DNA of 64,000 nucleotides from Amycolatopsis anabasis (GTDB taxonomy: Bacteria > Actinomycetota > Actinomycetes > Mycobacteriales > Pseudonocardiaceae): contig NZ_VTHK01000002.1 of assembly GCF_009765355.1 (NCBI RefSeq), positions 358,094 through 422,093 on the forward strand. The letters are read 5' to 3'. The notes under the pieces were generated by a model, which was not told the origin of the DNA, made no database searches, and saw only the letters and a program-made list of their open reading frames with translations. The translations under genes were made by a program, and so were the position numbers. Positions 18,850 through 26,523 of the stretch are shown here, in pieces. Numbering within the stretch: the first letter of the stretch is position 1; each line of letters opens with the position of its first letter.

Positions 18850-18876
18850 TTGTCCACCGTGCCCCGCTTGTCCACA
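18850..18876 (+). other. pair of DnaA-box-like sequences
   Basis: TTGTCCACC (18850-18858) and TTGTCCACA (18868-18876) lie 18 bases apart in the degV-comEA gap. TTGTCCACA is the usual actinobacterial DnaA box and the first copy differs at one base. No further copies or AT-rich unwinding region are seen, so this is not an origin. Confidence 0.4.
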
Positions 18877-18916
18877 GCCGAACCGATTCCCCCTGCCCAC
18901 GCCCACCCCAGTCCCC

Positions 18917-18922
18917 TAGCGT
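18917..18922 (+). promoter_or_regulatory. -10 box before comEA
   Basis: TAGCGT lies seven bases upstream of the in-frame GTG at 18930, the same leaderless pattern as for nadD and degV. Confidence 0.45.
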
Positions 18923-18929
18923 CGAATGT

Positions 18930-19709
18930 GTGTTCGAGCAATCATCCCGAGCCCAGGCCCTCCCGTCCCGAGGCTCCGCACCCCGCACTCGCCTCGCTCA
19001 ACTGGCAGGCGCCGCGCTCGCCGCCCAGGCGCGCGGTGATCCGGCAGCGCCCGCGCGCCCCGGCGGGCTGATCGAGCGCTGGGTGCCCGCGTCCCTGCAC
19101 GGGGGTGTCGCCACACCCCGGCGGCGGCTGGCGGTGCTGTCGGCGCTCGCCGGGGTCGCGGGGGTCGCCGTCGGCACGGTCCTGCTGTTCGGCGGCACAC
19201 CCGAGCCGGAGCCACCGCCCCCGTTGCCGGCCGCGCGCGGGGCCGCGGCGCCCGGGGACGCCAAACCCGCCGGCGAGAATGTCGTGGTCAGTGTCGTGGG
19301 CAAGGTCGGCAGTCCAGGCGTGGTGACCGTGCCCGGCGGTTCCCGGGTGGCCGACGCGTTGCGCGCCGCCGGTGGGGTGGCCGCCGGCACGGACCTGCGG
19401 GATATCAACCTGGCTCGTCGCCTGGTGGACGGCGAACAGTTGTATGTCGGGATACCGGCGCCGCCGGGCATCTCGGCGCCCACGCCCGCCCAGGCGGGTG
19501 CGGGCGCCCCGGCTGGCAAGCTCGACCTCAATTCCGCCACCACGAACCAGCTCGACACCCTGCCGGGCGTCGGCGCGGTCACCGCGCAGCGGATCGTCGA
19601 TTGGCGGACCCAGCACGGCCGGTTCACCGCGGTCGAGCAGTTGCGCGAGGTCGACGGCATCGGAGAAACCCGGTTCAGCCGATTGCGCGAGCAGGTGAGC
19701 GTGTCGTGA
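18930..19709 (+). CDS. comEA: ComEA-type helix-hairpin-helix DNA-binding protein
   Basis: A 259-residue membrane-anchored DNA receptor. Residues 1-65 are cytoplasmic and basic, 67-89 form a transmembrane helix (LAVLSALAGVAGVAVGTVLL), a Pro/Ala linker follows, then an SLBB domain (about 112-165) and a C-terminal double helix-hairpin-helix (LNSATTNQLDTLPGVGAVTA, then DGIGETRFSRL). In naturally competent bacteria it binds incoming double-stranded DNA and hands it to ComEC. The GTG at 18930 was chosen over an upstream ATG at 18744 because of the -10 box and because the upstream frame is Pro/Arg noise. Its stop overlaps comEC. Confidence 0.85.
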   Translation: MFEQSSRAQALPSRGSAPRTRLAQLAGAALAAQARGDPAAPARPGGLIERWVPASLHGGVATPRRRLAVLSALAGVAGVAVGTVLLFGGTPEPEPPPPLPAARGAAAPGDAKPAGENVVVSVVGKVGSPGVVTVPGGSRVADALRAAGGVAAGTDLRDINLARRLVDGEQLYVGIPAPPGISAPTPAQAGAGAPAGKLDLNSATTNQLDTLPGVGAVTAQRIVDWRTQHGRFTAVEQLREVDGIGETRFSRLREQVSVS

Positions 19710-22258
19710 GCACGCCTCCGGCTCTGGTCGCGCAGCCCGAGCCGCCACTGGTGGTCCGGCACGACTTCCGGCTGGTCCCGGTCGCGCTCACCGCCTGGCT
19801 GGGCGCCCTGCTCGGACTGCTCTGGGGCTGGGTGGCCGCGGTGGGATGCGGGGTGGCCGCCGCGGTGGTGGCCGTGGTCCTGTTCCGGTGGTCGCGGAGT
19901 GCGCGGCCGTGGTGGCGCGCGGGTGCGGTGGCCCTGATCGTCTGCGGGCTGGTCGTGGCCGTCCCGGTGGCGGTGCGGCTGGCGCAGGCGCACCACGATT
20001 CGCTGCGCGGTGCGGCGGAACGCGGTGCGCGGGCCGCGTTGCACGCGACCGTCAGCGAGCGGCCGCGACCGCTGGAGAGCGCGGGTTACGCCGGGCAGCA
20101 GGCGGGTGTGCGGTCGGTCCTGATCACCGCCGAGGTGGCGGAGGTGGTCGTCGACGGACATCGGGTCGACAGCACGGGCCGGGTCGTGCTGATCGCGCCC
20201 GCGGCGGCGTGGTCCGGGTTGCTGCCGGGGCAACGAGTCGGCGCGACGGGGTCGCTCGCCCCGGCGCGGGGCGGGGAAATGACGGTGGCGGTGGTCTACG
20301 TCCGCGGTCCGCCCGCGGACGCGGGCCCGGCGCCCTGGTGGCAGCGAGCCGCCGATTCGATGCGCACCGCGCTGCGGCGGGCGTGTGCCGTGCTGCCGGC
20401 GGAACCCGCCGGGCTGTTGCCGGGACTGGTCGTGGGCGACACCAGCGCGTTGCCACCCCGGGTGGACCGCGAGTTCACCGACGCGGGGATGTCCCATCTG
20501 ACCGCGGTCTCCGGCAGCAACCTGATGATCATCTGCGGCGCTGTTCTGCTGCTCCTGCGGATGTTCCGGCTCGGACCGCGGTTTTCCGCGGTCGCGGCCG
20601 GGATGGCGTTGCTGGGATTCGTCGTACTGGCCGGCCCCGAACCGAGTGTGCTCCGGGCCGGGGTGATGGCCGGGGTGGGGCTGCTGGCGATGGCCCTCGG
20701 GCGGAAGGGCTCGGCGGTTCCGGCGCTGTCGGCGGCGGTGTGCCTGCTCGTCGTCTGGGATCCGGCGATGGCGTTGAGCTTCGGCTTCGCGTTGTCGGTG
20801 GTGGCCACGGCCGGGCTGGTCCTGTTGGCGCCCCGTTGGGCCGAGGCGATGATCCGGCGGGGTGTGCCCGCCGGGTTCGCCGAGGGCATCGCCGTTCCGC
20901 TGGCGGCCTTCGTGGTCACCGCGCCGGTGATCGCGGGGATGGCCGGACAGGTCAGCGTGGTCTCGGTGTTCGCGAACATCCTGGCGGCTCCGGTGGTCGT
21001 CCCGGCGACGATCCTCGGGGTGCTCGCGACGGTCACCGCCGGCTGGTGGCCGTCGATGGCCGAAGTGCTGGTGCGCGGGGCGGGGCCGGAGGCCGAATGG
21101 CTGATCACGGTCGCCCGGCATGCCTCCGGGGTGCCCGGTGCGGTGGTGCCGTGGCCGGGCGGCTGGTGGGGTGGGCTGCTGGCGGCAGTGGTCGCGGTCG
21201 TGCTCCTGGCCGCGTTGAGCCGCCGGAGGCTCCGGATCGCGCTCGCGGTGGCGGTGGTCTGCGTGGTGCTGGTCCTGATCCCGGTCCGGGTGGTCGCGCC
21301 CCCGTGGCCACCGGCGGGCTGGTCGGCGGTCGCCTGCGACGTGGGCCAAGGCGACGGGCTGGTGCTGTCGGCCGGGGAGCCGGGCCGGGCGGTGGTCGTG
21401 GACACCGGGCCCGAGCCCGGGCCGGTGGACCGGTGCCTGGACCGGCTGGGCATCGAGCGGGTGCCGTTGATCGTGCTCAGCCATCTGCACGCCGATCACA
21501 TCGGTGGGCTGGACTCGGTGTTCGAAGGCCGCGCGGTCGGCGGGGTCGCGGTCGGCCCGGGCCGGTCACCGCCGTGGGCGTGGCGCCAGGTGGCCGAGGT
21601 GGCCGCGCGGCGCGGAGTTCCGCTGCTGGAGTTCGCGGTGGGGCAGCGGATGGACTGGCCGGGGCTGGCGCTGGAGGTGCTCGGCCCGCGTTACGTCCCG
21701 TCGCGTCCGCGCGACGAGCGGGACGGCACCGGGATCAACAACACGTCCGTTGTGCTGCGGGCCAGTGGCGCGGCCGGGCGGTTGCTGCTCACCGGTGACG
21801 TCGAACTGGCGGCCCAGGCCGATCTGCTCGCGGGCGGCGTCGATCTGCGTGCCGACGTGTTGAAGGTGCCGCACCACGGGTCCCGTTACTCGCTGCCCCG
21901 GTTCCTGGACGCGGTCGGCGCGCGGCTCGCCGTGGTCAGCGTGGGCGCGGGCAACACCTACGGTCATCCGAACCAGGGCACGCTCGACACGCTGCGCGCT
22001 GTGGGCGCCCTGATCACCCGGACCGACACCGACGGCGACACCGCGATCGTCCCCGACGCGCGCGGTCCGTCGATCGTGCGCCGGGGCCGGGCCCGCGGAC
22101 CCCCGCGATCCCGGCGCTCGATCGTTCAGCCCAGGCTGAGGAAGAAGCCCGCCTTCGCCTCGGTTTCGCTCTTCCAGACGACACCGCGGTTCGCGTTGCC
22201 GACATGCACGCCGTACAGCCGATGTCCGGTCGGCACCTCGGTGACGGTGAACCAATAG
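19706..22258 (+). CDS. comEC: ComEC/Rec2-family DNA-uptake channel
   Basis: An 850-residue polytopic protein. After N-terminal helices and an OB-like segment, the Competence domain covers about 240-510 (LTAVSGSNLMIICG, FGFALSVVATAGL). A metallo-beta-lactamase-like domain starts near 540 (ACDVGQGDGLVLSAG) with the metal motif SHLHADHIGG near 592. The natural domain end is around residue 790 (TDTDGDTAIV); the last ~60 residues are Arg/Pro-rich and read antisense through the convergent gene at 22126, a 133-bp overlap. The extension may be non-functional. GTG start overlaps the comEA stop by four bases. Confidence 0.92.
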   Translation: MSTPPALVAQPEPPLVVRHDFRLVPVALTAWLGALLGLLWGWVAAVGCGVAAAVVAVVLFRWSRSARPWWRAGAVALIVCGLVVAVPVAVRLAQAHHDSLRGAAERGARAALHATVSERPRPLESAGYAGQQAGVRSVLITAEVAEVVVDGHRVDSTGRVVLIAPAAAWSGLLPGQRVGATGSLAPARGGEMTVAVVYVRGPPADAGPAPWWQRAADSMRTALRRACAVLPAEPAGLLPGLVVGDTSALPPRVDREFTDAGMSHLTAVSGSNLMIICGAVLLLLRMFRLGPRFSAVAAGMALLGFVVLAGPEPSVLRAGVMAGVGLLAMALGRKGSAVPALSAAVCLLVVWDPAMALSFGFALSVVATAGLVLLAPRWAEAMIRRGVPAGFAEGIAVPLAAFVVTAPVIAGMAGQVSVVSVFANILAAPVVVPATILGVLATVTAGWWPSMAEVLVRGAGPEAEWLITVARHASGVPGAVVPWPGGWWGGLLAAVVAVVLLAALSRRRLRIALAVAVVCVVLVLIPVRVVAPPWPPAGWSAVACDVGQGDGLVLSAGEPGRAVVVDTGPEPGPVDRCLDRLGIERVPLIVLSHLHADHIGGLDSVFEGRAVGGVAVGPGRSPPWAWRQVAEVAARRGVPLLEFAVGQRMDWPGLALEVLGPRYVPSRPRDERDGTGINNTSVVLRASGAAGRLLLTGDVELAAQADLLAGGVDLRADVLKVPHHGSRYSLPRFLDAVGARLAVVSVGAGNTYGHPNQGTLDTLRAVGALITRTDTDGDTAIVPDARGPSIVRRGRARGPPRSRRSIVQPRLRKKPAFASVSLFQTTPRFALPTCTPYSRCPVGTSVTVNQ

Positions 22259-22563
22259 GTGCCACCCGAACCGCTCGTGAGCGAGCCGACCGCCAGGATC
22301 TCGTTCCGCTCGTTGGTCACCTCGACCTGCGCGCCGGAACGAATGTCCTGGTACCCGCCCACCGAGGAATACGCGACCGTGATCGAACCGGAGATGGTGA
22401 ATGTCTTCGACACCAAGGCCGCGCTGGCCTTCTCAGTACGGGAATGTCCTTTCCCAGCCGTCGAACTGGTTCCAGGAAGGAGTAGCACGAGCGCGATGGC
22501 GGCGCCGGTGAGCAGCACGAGCGCGCCCGCGATGACCACGACCACGCGCCGGGATATCGTCAT
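22126..22563 (-). CDS. membrane-anchored exported protein of unknown function
   Basis: A 145-residue protein: a basic start and one long hydrophobic helix (residues 8-30, VVVVIAGALVLLTGAAIALV), then an extracytoplasmic domain of about 100 residues rich in Gly/Ser/Thr and aromatic residues (GGTYWFTVTEVPTGHRLYGV). No family was recognised. It has a good ribosome binding site (GAAAGGA) and lies 35 bases after the MmpS-like gene, so the two probably form one unit. Its 3' part overlaps the comEC tail in antisense. Confidence 0.75.
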   Translation of the reverse strand: MTISRRVVVVIAGALVLLTGAAIALVLLLPGTSSTAGKGHSRTEKASAALVSKTFTISGSITVAYSSVGGYQDIRSGAQVEVTNERNEILAVGSLTSGSGGTYWFTVTEVPTGHRLYGVHVGNANRGVVWKSETEAKAGFFLSLG

Positions 22564-22598
22564 GTCTTGATTCCTTTCAGCGCAACGGGTTTCGCGGG

Positions 22599-23072
22599 CT
22601 ACAGGGCGCAGGAGACAATGGCGTAGTCACCGGTGCTGCTGTTCTCCGCGACCACCCGGCCGCCACGCGTGATCTTGCAGGTGATAGTGCCGCCACCCTT
22701 GTTCTGCGCGGTCAGGCTCACGCCGGGCGCAGGCCCGTACGCCTCGACGGTTGTGGCCCATTTTTGCCCCTTGATCGCGGTTTCCTGGGCGATCTGGAAC
22801 AGGGGCTTCATAAAGGTCACGGCGAGGATTCCGGAGCCGGTGGTGGTCACCTCGTAACCGATCTGCTGCGCATTCCGGTCGGTTTCGACTTGGGCCGGAG
22901 CCGTGGCAGCCGGAGTCACCGTTGCGGTGGCTGGGTTCTGGCCGCCGTGGGTGATGGTGGAAATGCCGATGATCAGAAACAGGGCCGCGACCGCCGCGGT
23001 GATCCAGGGCCACTTCTTTCGCTTGCGGGGAGGTGGATTTTGGGCAGGAGGTACCGAGAAATGAGTGCTCAT
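22599..23072 (-). CDS. MmpS-like membrane-anchored protein
   Basis: A 157-residue protein with a Pro/Lys-rich cytoplasmic start, one membrane helix at about 23-40 (WITAAVAALFLIIGISTI), a Thr/Ala linker and an extracytoplasmic domain from about 70. The end of that domain, TITCKITRGGRVVAENSS followed by a second Cys, resembles the C terminus of mycobacterial MmpS accessory proteins, including the cysteine pair. MmpS proteins work with MmpL lipid or siderophore exporters; no mmpL lies nearby. The family call is from memory of the pattern and is moderately sure. Confidence 0.65.
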   Translation of the reverse strand: MSTHFSVPPAQNPPPRKRKKWPWITAAVAALFLIIGISTITHGGQNPATATVTPAATAPAQVETDRNAQQIGYEVTTTGSGILAVTFMKPLFQIAQETAIKGQKWATTVEAYGPAPGVSLTAQNKGGGTITCKITRGGRVVAENSSTGDYAIVSCAL

Positions 23073-23225
23073 GGTGGGAAGTCCCGGAGAGGTCTGGGCG
23101 TCCCCGGTGGACGCGTTGCCCAGTCCTCGCGGCAGAGCCCGCGGCCGTTAACCGGAAGACGTAGAAAATTCAACCGTTCACCGCATTGGATTACGGTCAT
23201 TGGTCCCGAAAGCGGGCAAAAAGGC

Positions 23226-23260
23226 GGGGACCGCCGCGCTAGAGGTGCGCGGCGGTCCCC
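23226..23260 (-). terminator. terminator after thrC
   Basis: A perfect 14-bp stem, GGGGACCGCCGCGC (23226-23239) with its complement at 23247-23260, around a seven-base loop. It lies 24 bases downstream of the thrC stop. No T tract follows. Confidence 0.75.
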
Positions 23261-23283
23261 GGATGAAACTCAGGCCGGGGCGA

Positions 23284-24543
23284 TCAGCCCTCGAGGACCT
23301 TGCGGACGGCGTCGGCGGACGGCGGGACGGTGGCGCGCGGGCCGATCCGGTCTTCCAGGGCGTCCAGGGTCTTGAGGCCGTCGCCGGTGATCAGCAGGAC
23401 GGTTTCCGCGTCCGGGTCGAGTTTGCCGGTCTCGATGAGCTTCTTGGCGGTGGCCACGGTGACCCCGCCCGCGGTCTCGGTGAAGATGCCTTCGGTCCGC
23501 GCGAGCAGCCGGATGCCCTCGACGACCTCCTCGTCGCTGACGTCCTCGATCGCGCCGCCGGTGCGGGTCACGGTGTCCAGCACGTACGGTCCGTCGGCCG
23601 GGTTGCCGATGGCCAGCGACCGGGCGATGGTGTCCGGTTTCACCGGCTGCACCACGTCGTGCCCGGCCCGGAACGCGGCCGAGACCGGCGAGCAGCCGGT
23701 GGCCTGCGCGCCGAACACCCGGTACGGGCTCGCCTCCACCAGGCCGAGTTCGCCGAGTTCGCGGAAGCCCTTGTCGACCTTGGTCAGCTGGGAACCCGAG
23801 GCGATCGGCACCACGATCTGCTCCGGCAGGCGCCAGCCGAGCTGCTCGGCGACCTCGAACGCGAGCGTCTTGGAGCCCTCGGAGTAGTACGGCCGGACGT
23901 TGACGTTCACGAACGCCCAGTTCTCGTTCTCCGCGGCGAGCTGGGTGGCCAGGCGGTTCACGTCGTCGTAGTTGCCGTCGACCGCGATCAGGGCGCCGTC
24001 GTACACGGCGGTGGTGAGGATCTTGGCCCGTTCCAGCGAGGAGGGGATCAGCACGACCGACTCCCAGCCGGCGCGGGCGGCCGCGGCGGCGACCGCGTTG
24101 GCCAGATTGCCGGTGGACGGGCAGGCGAGCACCTCGAAGCCGAACTCCCGGGCCGCCGCGAGGGCAACCGCGACCACCCGGTCCTTGAACGAATGCGTCG
24201 GGTTGCCGGTGTCGTCCTTCACCCAGATCCGCTTGACCCCCAGTGCCTTGGCGAGCCGGTCCGCGCGGACCAGCCGGGTACAGCCCGGTTCGGTGTTCGG
24301 GATTTCCTCCACATTGGACGGAACCGGGAGCAGTTTCTTGTAGCGCCAGATGTTCTTCGGGCCGGCTTCGATGTCCTCGCGGCGCACCTTGCCGAAGTCA
24401 TAGGCCACCTCGAGCGGGGAGAAGTCCTCCGCGGACACGAACTCGGGGGCGAGGGGCTGGCGGTGACCTTCCTCTTTGGACACCAGTTCCACGGCCGGAC
24501 CGAGGTCGAGCGCGCGCTTGGTGGTGGAGAGGGCTGCAGTCAT
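23284..24543 (-). CDS. thrC: threonine synthase
   Basis: A 419-residue PLP enzyme converting O-phosphohomoserine to threonine. The PLP lysine is in NPTHSFKDR; the phosphate-binding region and substrate contacts are in CPSTGNLANAVAAAA. The family-typical N terminus KNIWRYKKLLPVP is present. The ATG at 24543 is preceded by AAAGGA; an upstream in-frame ATG at 24594 would start inside the riboswitch and is rejected. A SAM-I riboswitch ends directly before the ribosome binding site, so translation is probably switched by S-adenosylmethionine. It is separate from hom and thrB, which are not in the window. Confidence 0.95.
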   Translation of the reverse strand: MTAALSTTKRALDLGPAVELVSKEEGHRQPLAPEFVSAEDFSPLEVAYDFGKVRREDIEAGPKNIWRYKKLLPVPSNVEEIPNTEPGCTRLVRADRLAKALGVKRIWVKDDTGNPTHSFKDRVVAVALAAAREFGFEVLACPSTGNLANAVAAAAARAGWESVVLIPSSLERAKILTTAVYDGALIAVDGNYDDVNRLATQLAAENENWAFVNVNVRPYYSEGSKTLAFEVAEQLGWRLPEQIVVPIASGSQLTKVDKGFRELGELGLVEASPYRVFGAQATGCSPVSAAFRAGHDVVQPVKPDTIARSLAIGNPADGPYVLDTVTRTGGAIEDVSDEEVVEGIRLLARTEGIFTETAGGVTVATAKKLIETGKLDPDAETVLLITGDGLKTLDALEDRIGPRATVPPSADAVRKVLEG

Positions 24544-24558
24544 CGCGAGGTTCCTTTC

Positions 24559-24687
24559 CTCATCTGTCCCACTGGCGTGGGCCGGAATTGGCACCGTGAT
24601 CGCCAGCTACCTCGCGGAATCGAGATGACAGGCTGACGCCGGTTGCCGGGGCTTCGTCGGGCCGTTCCCTCTGCCCCTCTGGATGAG
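24559..24687 (-). ncRNA. SAM-I (S-box) riboswitch upstream of thrC
   Basis: Read on the minus strand, P1 CTCATC (24687-24682) pairs with GATGAG (24564-24559). Inside are, in order, the J1/2-P2 stretch CAGAGGGGCAGAGGGA with its kink-turn GAGGGA, GGCCC, GACGAAGCCCCGGCAACC, a P3 stem CGTCAGC/GCTGGCG, and GGTGCCAATTCCGGCC. These are the invariant blocks of the SAM-I aptamer in the right order and spacing. P1 abuts the thrC ribosome binding site. Eight bases in the P3 apical region (complement of 24609-24616) are perfectly complementary to the thrC start region (24544-24551), suggesting a translational switch. Confidence 0.88.
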
Positions 24688-24821
24688 CGGTATTCGGTTG
24701 TCGGGGTCGCCGGGCGACCGCCTCGGCTACACCGTACGACATCGCGGTCATCTCCTGCCACACCGGTGGGGCGGAATCACCACAGCGGAGGCATCAACCC
24801 CGGTTCTGGCAGGATCGACCC

Positions 24822-25802
24822 GTGTCCGCACCAGCCACCACGCCGCCGCCGCTGCACCTGGTCCTCGGCGAGGAAGAACTGCTCATCGAGCGGGCCGTCC
24901 GGAGCGCGCTCGACGCCGCCCGGCTCGCCGATCCCACCGCCGATCTGACCCGGGCCAAGGTGTCCGACCTCACAGCTCCAGCGCTCGCCGAAATGGTCAG
25001 CCCGTCGCTGTTCAGCGAGGGCCGGGTGATCGTCCTGGAGTCCGCGCAGGACGTTTCGCAGGAGATCGCCGACGCCGTACTGGCCTACCTCAAGTCGCCT
25101 GCCGACGGTGTGGTCCTCGTCGTCGTGCACTCCGGCGGCGGGCGCAGCAAGGCGGCCAAGGCGTTACCGGCCGCCCTGCGCAAGGCGGGCGCCGAGGTCG
25201 TCGAATGCCCGAAGATCACCAAACCGGCGGACCGGGAGGCGTTCGTCCGGCACGAGGTCCGCCAGGCCGGTGGCCGGATCGACGCGAGCGCGGTCGCCGC
25301 GTTGATCGACTCGGTCGGTTCGGACCTGCGCGAACTGGCCTCGGCGGCCAGCCAGCTGGTCGCCGACACCGGCGGCACCATCGACGAGCAGGCCGTCCGG
25401 CAGTACCACCGGGGCCGCGCCGACGTGACCGGGTTCGCGGTCGCCGAGAAGGCGGTGGCCGGCGACCGGGCCGCCGCGCTGGAGTCGGTGCGCTGGGCGA
25501 TGCAGATCGGCGTGCCGCACGTGCTGGTCGCCGACGCGCTGGCCGACGCGGTGCGGACCATCGCCCGGGTGTCCGCCGCCGGTCGCGGCAACCCCAACCA
25601 GATGGCCGGTGAACTCGGCATGCCGCCGTGGAAGATCCGCAAGGCCCAGGGGCAGTCCCGCGGCTGGGGCGCGGCGGGGCTGGCCGAGGCGATGCAGGTG
25701 GTGGCCCGCCTCAACGCCGAGGTCAAGGGCGCCGCGGCGAACGCCGACTACGCCCTCGAACGTGCCGTCCTCGAGCTCGCCGCGGCGAAGGAGATGCGCT
25801 GA
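24822..25802 (+). CDS. holA: DNA polymerase III subunit delta
   Basis: A 326-residue clamp-loader delta subunit. The N terminus LHLVLGEEELLIERAVRSAL is typical, followed by an AAA-like domain without functional Walker motifs, a middle helical lid (DLRELASAASQL) and a C-terminal collar domain (PWKIRKAQGQSRGW). It opens the beta clamp during loading. The GTG start has no ribosome binding site, but CAGGAT lies six bases upstream, suggesting a leaderless message. It is divergent from thrC. Confidence 0.92.
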   Translation: MSAPATTPPPLHLVLGEEELLIERAVRSALDAARLADPTADLTRAKVSDLTAPALAEMVSPSLFSEGRVIVLESAQDVSQEIADAVLAYLKSPADGVVLVVVHSGGGRSKAAKALPAALRKAGAEVVECPKITKPADREAFVRHEVRQAGGRIDASAVAALIDSVGSDLRELASAASQLVADTGGTIDEQAVRQYHRGRADVTGFAVAEKAVAGDRAAALESVRWAMQIGVPHVLVADALADAVRTIARVSAAGRGNPNQMAGELGMPPWKIRKAQGQSRGWGAAGLAEAMQVVARLNAEVKGAAANADYALERAVLELAAAKEMR

Positions 25803-25837
25803 GGCTGCCCCGGCGAGTGCTCGCGCCCGGCAACACG

Positions 25838-25869
25838 AAGCCCCCGGTGAATCGGATCACCGGGGGCTT
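25838..25869. terminator. bidirectional terminator between holA and rpsT
   Basis: A perfect 13-bp stem, AAGCCCCCGGTGA (25838-25850) with TCACCGGGGGCTT (25857-25869), and a six-base loop, midway between the convergent genes. Confidence 0.85.
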
Positions 25870-25886
25870 GCGTAGCAGAACCTGGG

Positions 25887-26147
25887 TCAGAGCTGGTTGA
25901 CCCGCTTGGCCATCGCCGACTTCTTGTTGGCGGCCTGGTTCGGGTGCAGGACGCCCTTGCTGGCGGCCTTGTCCAGCTTCTGCGCGGCGGCCCGCTGCAG
26001 CTCGGTGGCCTTGTCCTTGTCACCGGCGTCGGCGGCCTCGCGGAACTTGCGGATCGCGGTCTTCACCGAAGACTTGATCGACTGGTTGCGCTGGCGCGCC
26101 TTCTCGTTGGTCTTGATGCGCTTGATCTGCGACTTGATGTTGGCCAC
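25887..26147 (-). CDS. rpsT: 30S ribosomal protein S20
   Basis: An 86-residue S20 that binds 16S rRNA helices in the 30S body. Signature stretches are [20 protein letters not shown] at the N terminus and [19 protein letters not shown] near the end. The GTG at 26147 follows AAGGAGC; upstream in-frame ATG codons would add unrelated residues. Monocistronic, with the terminator above. Confidence 0.97.
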   Translation of the reverse strand: MANIKSQIKRIKTNEKARQRNQSIKSSVKTAIRKFREAADAGDKDKATELQRAAAQKLDKAASKGVLHPNQAANKKSAMAKRVNQL

Positions 26148-26331
26148 GCGGGCGCTCCTTTGATCATTCGGTACCGGATTCCGTTGCCGCGTCGTGGTGG
26201 CTCCGGCGCCCCGGAACGGGGTGGCGGGCTTCCTCCCTGGCGGAATGCCACACGGCAACGAGCGAACAGCATAACAGCGGGGCGTTCGGCCGATCGCGGG
26301 TGGTCGCTGGCGTTCAAGATCGCGCGGCGGG

Positions 26332-26337
26332 TAGCGT
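26332..26337 (+). promoter_or_regulatory. -10 box before the guanidine-type riboswitch
   Basis: TAGCGT is placed so that transcription would begin about five bases downstream, just ahead of the conserved CTAGGGTTCCG of the riboswitch. No convincing -35 is seen. Confidence 0.4.
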
Positions 26338-26339
26338 GG

Positions 26340-26481
26340 CGGACGCAGTGCCTAGGGTTCCGCCGCCGGTCTGCTGCCGAGAGTAACCACAACCAGGGTC
26401 GGCGGGACTGGTCCGAGCGGCACCATCGGCCGGTAAAGGGGCCCGGTCGTTCATCTGACGGGACAAAAGCCTGGAGGACCC
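26340..26481 (+). ncRNA. guanidine-I (ykkC-class) riboswitch
   Basis: Conserved blocks of the ykkC aptamer appear in order: CTAGGGTTCCG (26352-26362), GACTGGTCCGAGCGGCACC (from 26406), then ACGGGACAAAAGCCTGGAGGA (26458-26478; central GGGACAAAAGCC). The order and spacing fit guanidine-I RNAs, with an enlarged helix between the first two blocks. ykkC subtypes also sense ppGpp, PRPP or nucleoside diphosphates; the downstream EamA-type transporter favours guanidine, whose riboswitches often control DMT-superfamily exporters. The exact ligand subtype is inferred. Confidence 0.8.
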
Positions 26482-26486
26482 GGTCG

Positions 26487-26506
26487 GTTTTCGCGCGCGC
26501 GAAAAC
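26487..26506 (+). promoter_or_regulatory. 20-bp perfect palindrome between riboswitch and start codon
   Basis: GTTTTCGCGCGCGCGAAAAC is perfectly self-complementary. It begins six bases after the aptamer and ends 17 bases before the GTG. As RNA it can fold into a short hairpin close to the ribosome binding site GAAGGGG, so it may be the expression platform; as DNA it could be an operator. No T tract follows. Confidence 0.5.
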
Positions 26507-26523
26507 GCCAGAAGGGGTTCCCG

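Noticed and set aside
18850..18876. Replication origin
   Set aside because: Only two DnaA-like boxes, no AT-rich region, no dnaA or dnaN nearby.
24544..24594. Upstream ATG (24594) as the thrC start
   Set aside because: It lies within the riboswitch aptamer and adds residues unlike any threonine synthase; the ATG at 24543 has a ribosome binding site.
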